From positions 1 to 6,074 of the forward strand of contig CAJPSE010000108.1 in assembly GCA_905373185.1 (NCBI GenBank): a stretch of DNA of 6,074 nucleotides, read 5' to 3'. Within the stretch, counting starts at the first letter, position 1; each line of letters begins with the position of its first letter. Shown here piece after piece: positions 1 through 5,838 of this stretch. A program made the translations under genes and the position numbers. The DNA comes from an uncultured Fretibacterium sp. Its GTDB lineage: Bacteria > Synergistota > Synergistia > Synergistales > Aminobacteriaceae. The notes beneath the pieces were generated by a model. It saw only the letters and a list, made by a program, of their open reading frames with translations. It did no database searches and was not told the DNA's origin.

Positions 1-1398
1 GTCGACCCCGGCGATGTCCAGGTGCGCCCAGGGAATGTCCTTATCGACGAAGTTCGACAGGAAGATCGTCGCGAAGGTCGCACCGCCGTAGCGTCCTCCG
101 GAGTTGATCAGGTCCGCGAAGGGGGACCTCGTCGCCTCCTCGATCTTCTCGTCCTCCGCGGGCAGGCGCCAGAAGCGTTCGCCGCGGCGCCGTGCCGAGG
201 CCAGTAGGGATTCGGCGAGGGCGTCGTCGCGGGAGAAGAGCCCCGCGGTCCATTTGCCCAATGCGACGACGCAGGCTCCCGTGAGGGTCGCCATGTCGAT
301 GATCGCGTCCGGCTTCATCTCGCTGGCCAGGCAGAGCGCGTCGGCCAGGGCCAGACGCCCCTCCGCGTCGGTGTTGTCTATCTCGATCGTCTTGCCGTTT
401 CGGGCCCTGATGATGTCGTCCGGGCGGTATGCCGTGCCCGACGGCATATTCTCCGCCGCCGCCACGATGCCGTGTACCTCGACCTCCGGGGCCAGCGCCG
501 CGACGCCCTTCATGATGCCCAGGACGTTGCATCCCCCGGACTTGTCGCCCTTCATGGTCGTCATGTAATCCGCCGGCTTGATGTCCAGGCCGCCGCTGTC
601 GAAGGTGAGCCCCTTCCCGACGAAGACGATCTTCCTTTTTGCCTTTTTGGGGACGTAGGAGAGATGGATCAGGCGGGGAGGGGTCGCCGAGCCGCGTCCT
701 ACTGCCAGCAATGCGCCCATCCGCTCCTCCTCCAGGCGCTTTTCGTCCCATATCTCGCAGTCCAGCCCCGCCTCCACGGCAAGCTCCTCGGCCCGCCTCG
801 CCAGGACGGGCGGATTGATGACGTTGCCGGGCTCGTTGGCCAGCTCGCGCGTCGCTATTTGAGCGGCGGCGAACTTCAGCCCCTCCGCGGACTCCCCGGC
901 GGAGAGGTCCGTGACGGCGACCTCCCTGAGGCTGAACCCTTTATCGTTGTCCTCGTCCTTCTTCTTGTACCTGTCGAAGGTGTAGCCGCAGAGCCCCGCG
1001 GCCTCGGACAATATGACGGAACGGGCGAGCCCGTCCCTCTCGAAGGGCCCCGATTCGCCCTCACTCAGATGGGCGAGGGCGACGAGCGCCGTCTCGTTGT
1101 GCTGGCGTCCCGCCGTGCGCAGCGCGTAGGCCAGCATGTCGCGGACCAGCGCGGAACCGCACTCCTTGCCCTTGCCCAGCCCCGCGAGGTAGAGGTTCCG
1201 AATCTCCCTCCCAAAGAGCGGAACCCTCAGCAGGGATCCCTTCTTTCCCTTGAAGTCCTTGCGTTCCCCCAGCTCCCTGACGAGGTCCCCGAGGGGCAGC
1301 GCCGATCCCTCCGCACAATCCTCCTCGCGAAGCGGCAGTACCAGAGCGCCGCCCTTCCATTCCTCCGCGGAGCCGTCATAGACTTTGATGTCGATCAC
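1..1398 (-). CDS. pepA: Leucyl aminopeptidase (M17 family), C-terminus cut by window edge
   Basis: This cytosolic, two-metal peptidase removes N-terminal residues, leucine by preference, from peptides. I translated 466 codons from the minus strand with no stop before the window edge. The N-terminal domain spans about residues 1-165 and the catalytic domain follows. The family motifs are intact: VGKGLTFDSGG at 260-270, the metal-site lysine-aspartate run to D285, and NTDAEGRLALADAL at 342-355. K262, D267, K274, D285, D344, E346 and R348 keep exactly the spacing of E. coli PepA K270, D275, K282, D293, D352, E354 and R356 (numbering recalled from memory). The last residues visible, AHLDIAGVD, match the late WxHLDIAG motif, so roughly 30-40 residues are missing. 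The start is GTG at 1398, chosen for a strong AAGGAGG nine bases upstream; no better in-frame ATG is present. The gene lies 99 bases downstream of valS in the same direction and is probably cotranscribed. Identity is secure. Confidence 0.96.
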   Translation of the reverse strand, partial: MIDIKVYDGSAEEWKGGALVLPLREEDCAEGSALPLGDLVRELGERKDFKGKKGSLLRVPLFGREIRNLYLAGLGKGKECGSALVRDMLAYALRTAGRQHNETALVALAHLSEGESGPFERDGLARSVILSEAAGLCGYTFDRYKKKDEDNDKGFSLREVAVTDLSAGESAEGLKFAAAQIATRELANEPGNVINPPVLARRAEELAVEAGLDCEIWDEKRLEEERMGALLAVGRGSATPPRLIHLSYVPKKAKRKIVFVGKGLTFDSGGLDIKPADYMTTMKGDKSGGCNVLGIMKGVAALAPEVEVHGIVAAAENMPSGTAYRPDDIIRARNGKTIEIDNTDAEGRLALADALCLASEMKPDAIIDMATLTGACVVALGKWTAGLFSRDDALAESLLASARRRGERFWRLPAEDEKIEEATRSPFADLINSGGRYGGATFATIFLSNFVDKDIPWAHLDIAGVD

Positions 1399-1407
1399 CC
1401 TGAAAAA

Positions 1408-1414
1408 CCTCCTT
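1408..1414 (-). promoter_or_regulatory. Strong Shine-Dalgarno sequence of pepA
   Basis: AAGGAGG reads on the minus strand nine bases before the GTG at 1398. It is close to the ideal complement of the 16S rRNA tail and decides the choice of this non-ATG start. Confidence 0.85.
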
Positions 1415-1449
1415 GATTTTTTAACGGAGGGCCGCAAAAGCTCCCTCCG
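1408..1449 (-). promoter_or_regulatory. Leader hairpin of pepA with possible switch to a Shine-Dalgarno-masking fold
   Basis: On the minus strand, CGGAGGG (1443-1449) and CCCTCCG (1425-1431) form a perfect 7-bp stem around an 11-base loop. No T-run follows on the minus strand, so this does not look like an intrinsic terminator. The same CCTCC (1426-1430) is also complementary to GGAGG (1408-1412) in the pepA ribosome-binding site, with a 13-base, A-rich stretch between them. The two pairings exclude each other, which would allow control of pepA translation. The complementarity is visible in the sequence; any regulation is inference, and a polypurine-rich context can produce such matches by chance. 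Confidence 0.35.
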
Positions 1450-1479
1450 CACAGTTATGGGTCTATTGGTTGAATTTAT

Positions 1480-1498
1480 GGCCCGTCTTGGCCGGGCC
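1480..1498 (-). terminator. Weak hairpin at the end of valS
   Basis: A 6-bp inverted repeat, GGCCCG and CGGGCC with a 7-base loop, begins at the last base of the valS stop codon. On the minus strand it is followed by ATAAATTC rather than a run of T, so it is at best a weak terminator. It may instead only separate valS from pepA on a shared transcript. Confidence 0.25.
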
Positions 1499-4158
1499 TA
1501 TCGGCTCAGGCTCTCCAGGTTCTCCCTCAGCCTGGCGATCTGTGCAGTTCCCTCGGCGACGCGGGCCCGCTCCTTTTCGACGACCTCCTGCGGAGCCCGG
1601 GCGACGAAGTCGGGCTTGTCCAGGCGCGCCTGGCTCGAGGCCACCGTCTTCTCTATGGCGGCGACCTCCTGTCCCAGCCGGGCTATCTCCGCGGCCACGT
1701 CCAGCACATCGCCTACGGGAAGGCTGACCTCCGCCGCTCCCACCACCGAGGAGAGCGACGTGGCGGGACGTGGGGCGGACATCGGCAGAATAGCGATCTC
1801 CCTGACGCGGCAGAGGCCGGATATCTGCGGCAGGGAGTCCTGGAGCGTCCGCTTCATCCTGTCGTCGTCCACTCGGACCGCCGCATGGTTCATCCATTGC
1901 TGGGGAGCGACGCGGGCCTCGGCCCTGAGGTTGCGCAGGACGCGCACCGTCTCCTGGACCGTGCGCATGGCCTCGGCCACGTCGAACCGGAACTCCTCGC
2001 GCGGCCTGGGCCAGGCCGTTCGCATGATGGAGGACTCGTCGCAGCCGTAACCGTAACCAAAAGCTCCCCAGAGCTCCTCCGTCACGAAGGGGATGAAGGG
2101 ATGGAGCAGGGGGAGGGTCGTGTGGAAGACCTCCTCCAGGACGCCCTGCGCCGTCCGGCGCCGTGCCTCGCCCTCGTCCCCCTTCAGGGCGGGCTTGGAC
2201 ATCTCCAGGTACCAGTCGCAGACGTCGCCCCAGACGAAGTCGTAGAGGGCCCGGGCGGCCGAGCCGATGTCGTACTCGTCGATCATGCGCGTGATCCTCT
2301 CCGCCATCTCCTGGGTCCGGGCCAGAATCCACTGGTCCTGGAGGCGGAGCTGGTCGGGGTCGATGGCCTGCCGGTCGTCGTCCAGGTTCATGAGGGCGAA
2401 GCGGGCGGCGTTCCAGAGCTTGTTCATGAAGAGGCGGTAGGTCTCGATCTTTCCGGAGGAGAGCAGGATGTCCCGACCCTGGGTGGAGAGGGCCGCGAGG
2501 GCCATGCGCAGCGCGTCGGCGCCGTACTTGTCGATCATGTCCAGCGGGTCGATGACGTTGCCCTTGGACTTGCTCATCTTCTGTCCGTGCTCGTCGCGGA
2601 TCAGGGAGTGGATGTAGACGTCCTTGAAGGGCACCTCGTCCATGAACTCGAGCCCCATCATGATCATCCGGGCCACCCAGAAGAAGATGATGTCGAACCC
2701 CGTGACCATCAGCGAGGTCGGGTAGAAGTATTTGAGCTCCGGTGTCTCGTCCGGCCAGCCCATCGTGGAGAAGGGCCAGAGCGCGCTGCTGAACCAGGTG
2801 TCCAGGACATCCTCGTCCTGGATGATGTGCGTCCCCCCGCACCCCTCGCAGGCTGTCGGGTCCGTCTCGGCCACGGTGACGTGCCCGCAGTCGGAACAGG
2901 TCCAGGCCGGGATGCGGTGCCCCCACCAGAGCTGGCGCGAGATGCACCAGTCCCGGATGTTCTCCATCCACTGGAAGTAGGTCTTCTCCCACTGCTCGGG
3001 GATCCAGGCGATGCGTCCGTCCTTCACGGCCTGGACGCCCCGCTCGGCCAGGGGCCTGGCCCGGACGAACCACTGCTCGGACAGGTACGGCTCGACGGTC
3101 GTGCTGCACCGCTGGCAGTGTCCCACGGAGTGCGAGATCGCCTCGGTGCGGACCAGGAGGCCCTGCGCCTCGAGGTCCCGGGCCGCGGCCCCGCGGGCCT
3201 CCTCGATCGTCATCCCCCGGTATTTGCCGGCGTTCTCGTTCATGATGCCCTCGGAGTCGATGACCTGGAGCTGCGGCAGGTCGTGGCGCAGCCCCACCAG
3301 GAAGTCGTTGGGGTCGTGCGCGGGCGTGATCTTAACGCATCCCGTCCCGAACTCGGGGTCCACCATGTTATCCTCGATTACCGGGATGTCCCGGTCCGTC
3401 AGGGGCACGCGCACCCGCTTGCCGATCAGGCTGCGGTACTGCTCCGACCTCGGGTGGACGGCGATGGCCACGTCCCCGATGATCGTCTCCGGGCGCGTCG
3501 TCGCCACGACGATCTCCCCCGACCCGTCGACGAACGGATAGCGGACGTAGTAGAAGTTGCCCGGCTTCTCGTCGTACTCCACCTCCAGGTCGGAGAGGGC
3601 CGTGTGGCAGCGCGAGCACCAGTTGATGATGTACTTGCCCCTGTAGATCAAGTCCTTCTTGTAGAGGCGCACGAACACGGAACGCACGGCGCGCGAGAGC
3701 CCATCGTCGAAGGTGAAGCGCTCCCGCCTCCAGTCGCAGGAGTTGCCCAGACGCTTCATCTGGGCGATGATGCGGTCGCCATAAATTTTCTTCCACTCCC
3801 AGACCTTCTCGACGAACGCCTCGCGCCCCAGATCATGGCGGCTCAGCCCCTTTGCGGTCAGGCTCTTCTCGACGACGTTCTGGGTGGCGATGCCCGCGTG
3901 GTCCGTTCCCGGAAGCCAGAGGACGTTGAAGCCCTGCATCCGCCGGGCGCGGCAGAGGATATCCTGGAACGTGTTGTTGAAGGCATGCCCCATGTGAAGG
4001 GACCCCGTGACGTTGGGAGGGGGGATGACGATCGAGAACGCCGGGCGCGAGGGATCGACCTCCGCGTCGAACAGCCCCCTCTGCATCCAGGCCGCGTACC
4101 ATTTCTCCTCCATCGCGTCGGGCGAATAGCCCTTGGGAAGCTCCCTGTTCCTGTTCAT
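1498..4158 (-). CDS. valS: Valyl-tRNA synthetase (class I)
   Basis: This cytoplasmic enzyme attaches valine to tRNA-Val and hydrolyses mischarged threonine. The protein is 886 residues, normal for bacterial ValRS, and looks complete. The class I signature HMGH is at 55-58, after PPPNVTGSL, and KMSKS is at 527-531. The editing domain shows ATTRPETIIGD (219-229) and GTGCVKITPAHDPNDF (271-286). WWGHRIP (411-417) marks the return to the catalytic core. Cysteine pairs at 181/184, 348/351, 421/424 and 437/440 look like zinc ligands. The alpha-helical anticodon-binding domain covers about 600-745, and a C-terminal coiled coil, typical of ValRS, runs from about 818 to 886 and includes FVARAPQEVVEKER. 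The start is ATG at 4158, with only a modest G-rich Shine-Dalgarno sequence (complement of 4168-4171). The stop is TAG at 1498-1500. No T-box leader is present upstream. pepA follows 99 bases downstream. Identity is secure. Confidence 0.99.
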   Translation of the reverse strand: MNRNRELPKGYSPDAMEEKWYAAWMQRGLFDAEVDPSRPAFSIVIPPPNVTGSLHMGHAFNNTFQDILCRARRMQGFNVLWLPGTDHAGIATQNVVEKSLTAKGLSRHDLGREAFVEKVWEWKKIYGDRIIAQMKRLGNSCDWRRERFTFDDGLSRAVRSVFVRLYKKDLIYRGKYIINWCSRCHTALSDLEVEYDEKPGNFYYVRYPFVDGSGEIVVATTRPETIIGDVAIAVHPRSEQYRSLIGKRVRVPLTDRDIPVIEDNMVDPEFGTGCVKITPAHDPNDFLVGLRHDLPQLQVIDSEGIMNENAGKYRGMTIEEARGAAARDLEAQGLLVRTEAISHSVGHCQRCSTTVEPYLSEQWFVRARPLAERGVQAVKDGRIAWIPEQWEKTYFQWMENIRDWCISRQLWWGHRIPAWTCSDCGHVTVAETDPTACEGCGGTHIIQDEDVLDTWFSSALWPFSTMGWPDETPELKYFYPTSLMVTGFDIIFFWVARMIMMGLEFMDEVPFKDVYIHSLIRDEHGQKMSKSKGNVIDPLDMIDKYGADALRMALAALSTQGRDILLSSGKIETYRLFMNKLWNAARFALMNLDDDRQAIDPDQLRLQDQWILARTQEMAERITRMIDEYDIGSAARALYDFVWGDVCDWYLEMSKPALKGDEGEARRRTAQGVLEEVFHTTLPLLHPFIPFVTEELWGAFGYGYGCDESSIMRTAWPRPREEFRFDVAEAMRTVQETVRVLRNLRAEARVAPQQWMNHAAVRVDDDRMKRTLQDSLPQISGLCRVREIAILPMSAPRPATSLSSVVGAAEVSLPVGDVLDVAAEIARLGQEVAAIEKTVASSQARLDKPDFVARAPQEVVEKERARVAEGTAQIARLRENLESLSR

Positions 4159-4187
4159 AATCAGACACCCCGTCCCTGCAAAGTTCG

Positions 4188-4202
4188 ATAGGCCATGCCT
4201 AT
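4188..4202. repeat. Inverted repeat over the valS promoter region
   Basis: ATAGGC (4188-4193) and GCCTAT (4197-4202) are perfect inverted copies around CAT. The repeat overlaps the -10 of the alternative valS promoter and its expected start point, where an operator could lie. It is short (6 bp per arm), so chance is a real possibility. Confidence 0.35.
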
Positions 4203-4226
4203 ATCCAAAAGAGTCATTTAAATCAA
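4198..4226 (-). promoter_or_regulatory. Alternative valS promoter (TTGATT, 17 bases, TATAGG)
   Basis: The minus strand shows TTGATT (4221-4226), exactly 17 bases, then TATAGG (4198-4203). The spacing is ideal, but the -10 matches only four of six positions and lacks the highly conserved final T. Transcription would begin near 4191 and give a leader of about 33 bases. Confidence 0.35.
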
Positions 4227-4229
4227 ATC

Positions 4230-4238
4230 ATTTTAGCA
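4230..4238 (-). promoter_or_regulatory. Candidate valS promoter with extended -10
   Basis: The minus strand reads TGC followed by TAAAAT (4230-4235), an extended -10 element that differs from TATAAT at one position. No convincing -35 box sits 16-18 bases upstream. It would start transcription about 65 bases before valS. It competes with the TTGATT/TATAGG pair at 4198-4226. Confidence 0.4.
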
Positions 4239-4296
4239 CAGAACAGCCGCGAAACAGGGGAAAGTCCGGTAGGGAGGCCCGTTCTTTTTCCCGGTA

Positions 4297-4305
4297 TGCT
4301 AGAAT
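4297..4305 (+). promoter_or_regulatory. Candidate promoter of the decarboxylase beta-subunit gene
   Basis: TGC followed by TAGAAT (4300-4305) is an extended -10 element with five of six bases matching TATAAT. No -35 box is recognisable at normal spacing. It closely resembles the divergent valS element (TGC TAAAAT). Transcription from here would begin near 4312 and leave about 200 bases untranslated. Confidence 0.45.
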
Positions 4306-4351
4306 GAAGAACGCTTGAATCGGGGGCTCGAGTCCGAAATCGAGACACAAT

Positions 4352-4380
4352 CCGAGCCCGATCCGCCCGAGCCCGATCCG
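4352..4380 (+). repeat. Two tandem 14-base direct repeats in the leader
   Basis: CCGAGCCCGATCCG occurs at 4352-4365 and again, without mismatch, at 4367-4380, giving a 15-base period. Read in the frame of the downstream gene, the repeat would encode a Glu-Pro-Asp-Pro type unit. No role is evident; it may be a small duplication. Confidence 0.7.
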
Positions 4381-4468
4381 CGGCCGTCCGGCTCTGTTCG
4401 TCCTCGAGCGGTCGTGGCCTTGCCCAAGGGCGGACGAGAGTGCGGGCTATCCGGAAACGGAATTTTTC

Positions 4469-4487
4469 CCCGCCGCCTGACGGCGGG
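4469..4487 (+). promoter_or_regulatory. Leader hairpin just upstream of the Shine-Dalgarno sequence
   Basis: CCCGCCG (4469-4475) and CGGCGGG (4481-4487) form a perfect 7-bp GC stem around CCTGA. It ends seven bases before the GGGAGG ribosome-binding site. A run of five T lies before it, not after it, so it is not a plus-strand intrinsic terminator, and the minus strand carries A's after it. It may influence ribosome access or transcript stability. Confidence 0.45.
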
Positions 4488-4494
4488 AATATCT

Positions 4495-4501
4495 GGGAGG
4501 G
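4495..4501 (+). promoter_or_regulatory. Shine-Dalgarno sequence fixing the start at 4513
   Basis: GGGAGGG lies 11 bases before the ATG at 4513, slightly longer than the ideal spacing. It supports this ATG over the upstream TTG at 4315. Confidence 0.6.
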
Positions 4502-4512
4502 ACAGCGCAGTC

Positions 4513-5694
4513 ATGGAAGTGTATGTCACGGCGTTACGCGACCTGGTGAACAACTCGGGCTTTTCCGTGTTGTTCTCGTCCATGGGGACCGGCAACGTGG
4601 TCATGTTGCTCGTCGCCCTGGTCCTTCTTTACCTGGCCATCGGCAGGGGGTTCGAGCCCCTGCTGCTGGTGCCCATCGCGTTCGGATGTCTTCTGGTTAA
4701 CCTGCCCCTCTCCGGGATCATGTCCGATGCCGAGGGGTCCGTGGGCTTCCTGCGCTACGTCTACTTCGGCGCCCAGCACGAGATCTATCCCATCATCATC
4801 TTCCTGGGGATCGGGGCGCTGACGGACTTCGGGCCGCTCCTAGCCAACCCCGTGACCTTCCTCCTTGGTGCCGCCGCCCAGTTCGGGGTCTTCGTCGCCT
4901 TCATCGGCGCCAACTGGGTGGGGCCCATTGCAGCTCAATTTGGCCTGGACATTGGCTTCAACATTAAGCAGGCGGCCAGCATCGCGATCATCGGCGGGGC
5001 CGACGGCCCCACGAGCATCTATCTGACGATGAAACTGGGGCAGCAGGCTATTCTCGGGGCCATCGCCGTGGCCGCTTATAGCTACATGTCCCTGGTGCCC
5101 CTCATCCAGCCTCCTATTATCAAGCTGCTGACCACGAAGAAGGACAGGGCCATCCGCATGGGGCAGCTCCGTCCCGTCAGCAGACGTGAGAAGATCCTCT
5201 TCCCGATCATCTGCACCATCGTGACGGGGCTGATCCTTCCGGCCTCCGTCCCCCTGGTGGGCATGCTGATGTTCGGCAACCTGTTGCGGGAGTGCGGGGC
5301 CACCGACCGTCTGAGCCTGGCGGCTCAGAACGAGATCCTGAACATCACCACGATCTTCCTGGGGCTCGCCGTCGGGGCGACGATGGAGGCCCAGTACTTC
5401 CTCCAGACGCGCACGCTGGTCATCATCCTCCTGGGGCTCCTGGCGTTCATCTTCAGCACCGTCGGCGGCGTGATCTTCGGCCAGATCATGAAGGTGCTCA
5501 CGAATGGCCGCGTCAACCCGATGATCGGCTCGGCGGGGGTGTCCGCCGTGCCGATGGCGGCCCGTGTGGTCCAGCGTGTCGCTCAGTCCGAGAACCCGGG
5601 CAATTACCTCCTGATGCACGCTATGGGCCCCAACGTCGCCGGGGTCATCGGCACGGCCGTCGCGGCGGGGGTCATGCTGACGCTTCTGTCCTGA
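4513..5694 (+). CDS. Sodium-translocating decarboxylase beta subunit (OadB/MmdB/GcdB family)
   Basis: This integral-membrane subunit decarboxylates carboxybiotin delivered by its partners and couples the reaction to sodium export. The 393-residue protein has about ten hydrophobic segments, among them roughly 27-43, 49-68, 92-106, 113-135, 178-200, 228-255 and 300-325, with the last at 372-392. The family hallmarks are IIGGADGPTSIYL (159-171), YSYMSLVP (189-196), NPMIGSAGVSAVPMAAR (335-351) and LLMHAMGPNVAGVIG (366-380). D164, Y191, N335, G339, S344 and R351 appear to correspond to the functional D203, Y229, N373, G377, S382 and R389 of Klebsiella OadB (from memory; the last four keep identical spacing). 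The start at ATG 4513 gives the usual family length; the frame continues upstream to TTG 4315 but is unlikely to be translated. No alpha, gamma or biotin-carrier gene lies next to it, and a hairpin terminator follows. The substrate (oxaloacetate, methylmalonyl-CoA, glutaconyl-CoA or malonate) cannot be told from this subunit alone. Confidence 0.95.
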   Translation: MEVYVTALRDLVNNSGFSVLFSSMGTGNVVMLLVALVLLYLAIGRGFEPLLLVPIAFGCLLVNLPLSGIMSDAEGSVGFLRYVYFGAQHEIYPIIIFLGIGALTDFGPLLANPVTFLLGAAAQFGVFVAFIGANWVGPIAAQFGLDIGFNIKQAASIAIIGGADGPTSIYLTMKLGQQAILGAIAVAAYSYMSLVPLIQPPIIKLLTTKKDRAIRMGQLRPVSRREKILFPIICTIVTGLILPASVPLVGMLMFGNLLRECGATDRLSLAAQNEILNITTIFLGLAVGATMEAQYFLQTRTLVIILLGLLAFIFSTVGGVIFGQIMKVLTNGRVNPMIGSAGVSAVPMAARVVQRVAQSENPGNYLLMHAMGPNVAGVIGTAVAAGVMLTLLS

Positions 5695-5720
5695 CCCCTC
5701 CCGACGGAAGGCGCCGTCTC

Positions 5721-5753
5721 CCCAAGACCGCGGCCTTTGGCCGCGGTCTTGGG
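5721..5753 (+). terminator. Perfect 15-bp hairpin terminator after the decarboxylase gene
   Basis: CCCAAGACCGCGGCC (5721-5735) and its exact reverse complement (5739-5753) enclose a TTT loop, 26 bases after the stop codon. A smaller stem, GACGG/CCGTC (5703-5707 with 5714-5718), comes just before it. The bases after the main stem (TGTTCAT) are only partly T-rich, so it is not a textbook intrinsic terminator. Its position between two genes with separate promoters favours a terminator role. Confidence 0.7.
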
Positions 5754-5779
5754 TGTTCATAGTGCCTTTGCCGTGTTTC

Positions 5780-5810
5780 TTGTCCTGTATCGGATGTCCT
5801 GCGATATACT
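5780..5810 (+). promoter_or_regulatory. Candidate promoter of the AIR-synthase-related gene
   Basis: TATACT (5805-5810) is a good -10 box with five of six matches. The best -35, TTGTCC (5780-5785), stands 19 bases away, which is longer than ideal. Transcription would start near 5817, so an ATG at 5821 would be almost leaderless; this favours the ATG at 5839. Confidence 0.5.
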
Positions 5811-5838
5811 CCGTGTGAGAATGGAGGGGGAGAACTTC

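Larger units (their letters stand above)
4312..4512 (+). other. Long GC-rich leader before the decarboxylase beta-subunit gene
   Basis: About 200 bases separate the promoter candidate from the chosen ATG. The stretch stays open in the gene's frame from a TTG at 4315, but that would add 66 hydrophilic, proline-rich residues with no counterpart in the family, and the TTG lacks a good ribosome-binding site. The leader can fold: CTCGA/TCGAG (4327-4331 with 4340-4344), TCGTCC/GGACGA (4398-4403 with 4432-4437), and a 7-bp hairpin just before the Shine-Dalgarno. I do not recognise any known riboswitch class in it. Confidence 0.4.

Noticed and set aside
472..1416. 314-codon plus-strand frame opposite pepA
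   Set aside because: The minus-strand frame shows all M17 catalytic residues in the correct spacing, so the opposite frame is a shadow.
1463..3109. 548-codon minus-strand frame overlapping valS
   Set aside because: It overlaps the true valS frame on the same strand and has a low-complexity Arg/Gly/Pro composition.
1885..4191. 768-codon open frame on the plus strand opposite valS
   Set aside because: valS on the minus strand is a textbook ValRS with all motifs. The opposite frame has no recognisable domain and a composition typical of the antisense of GC-rich coding DNA.
4159..4240. Possible T-box leader for valS
   Set aside because: The leader from either promoter candidate is too short, and no TGGNACC-type T-box core or following terminator is present.
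4315..4512. TTG-initiated N-terminal extension of the decarboxylase beta subunit
   Set aside because: The added 66 residues are hydrophilic and proline-rich, the TTG lacks a good ribosome-binding site, and ATG 4513 has one and gives the normal family length.
5821..5838. Upstream in-frame ATG as the start of the AIR-synthase-related gene
   Set aside because: It lies only about four bases from the predicted transcription start and lacks a Shine-Dalgarno sequence, whereas its own bases supply the G-rich ribosome-binding site for ATG 5839.
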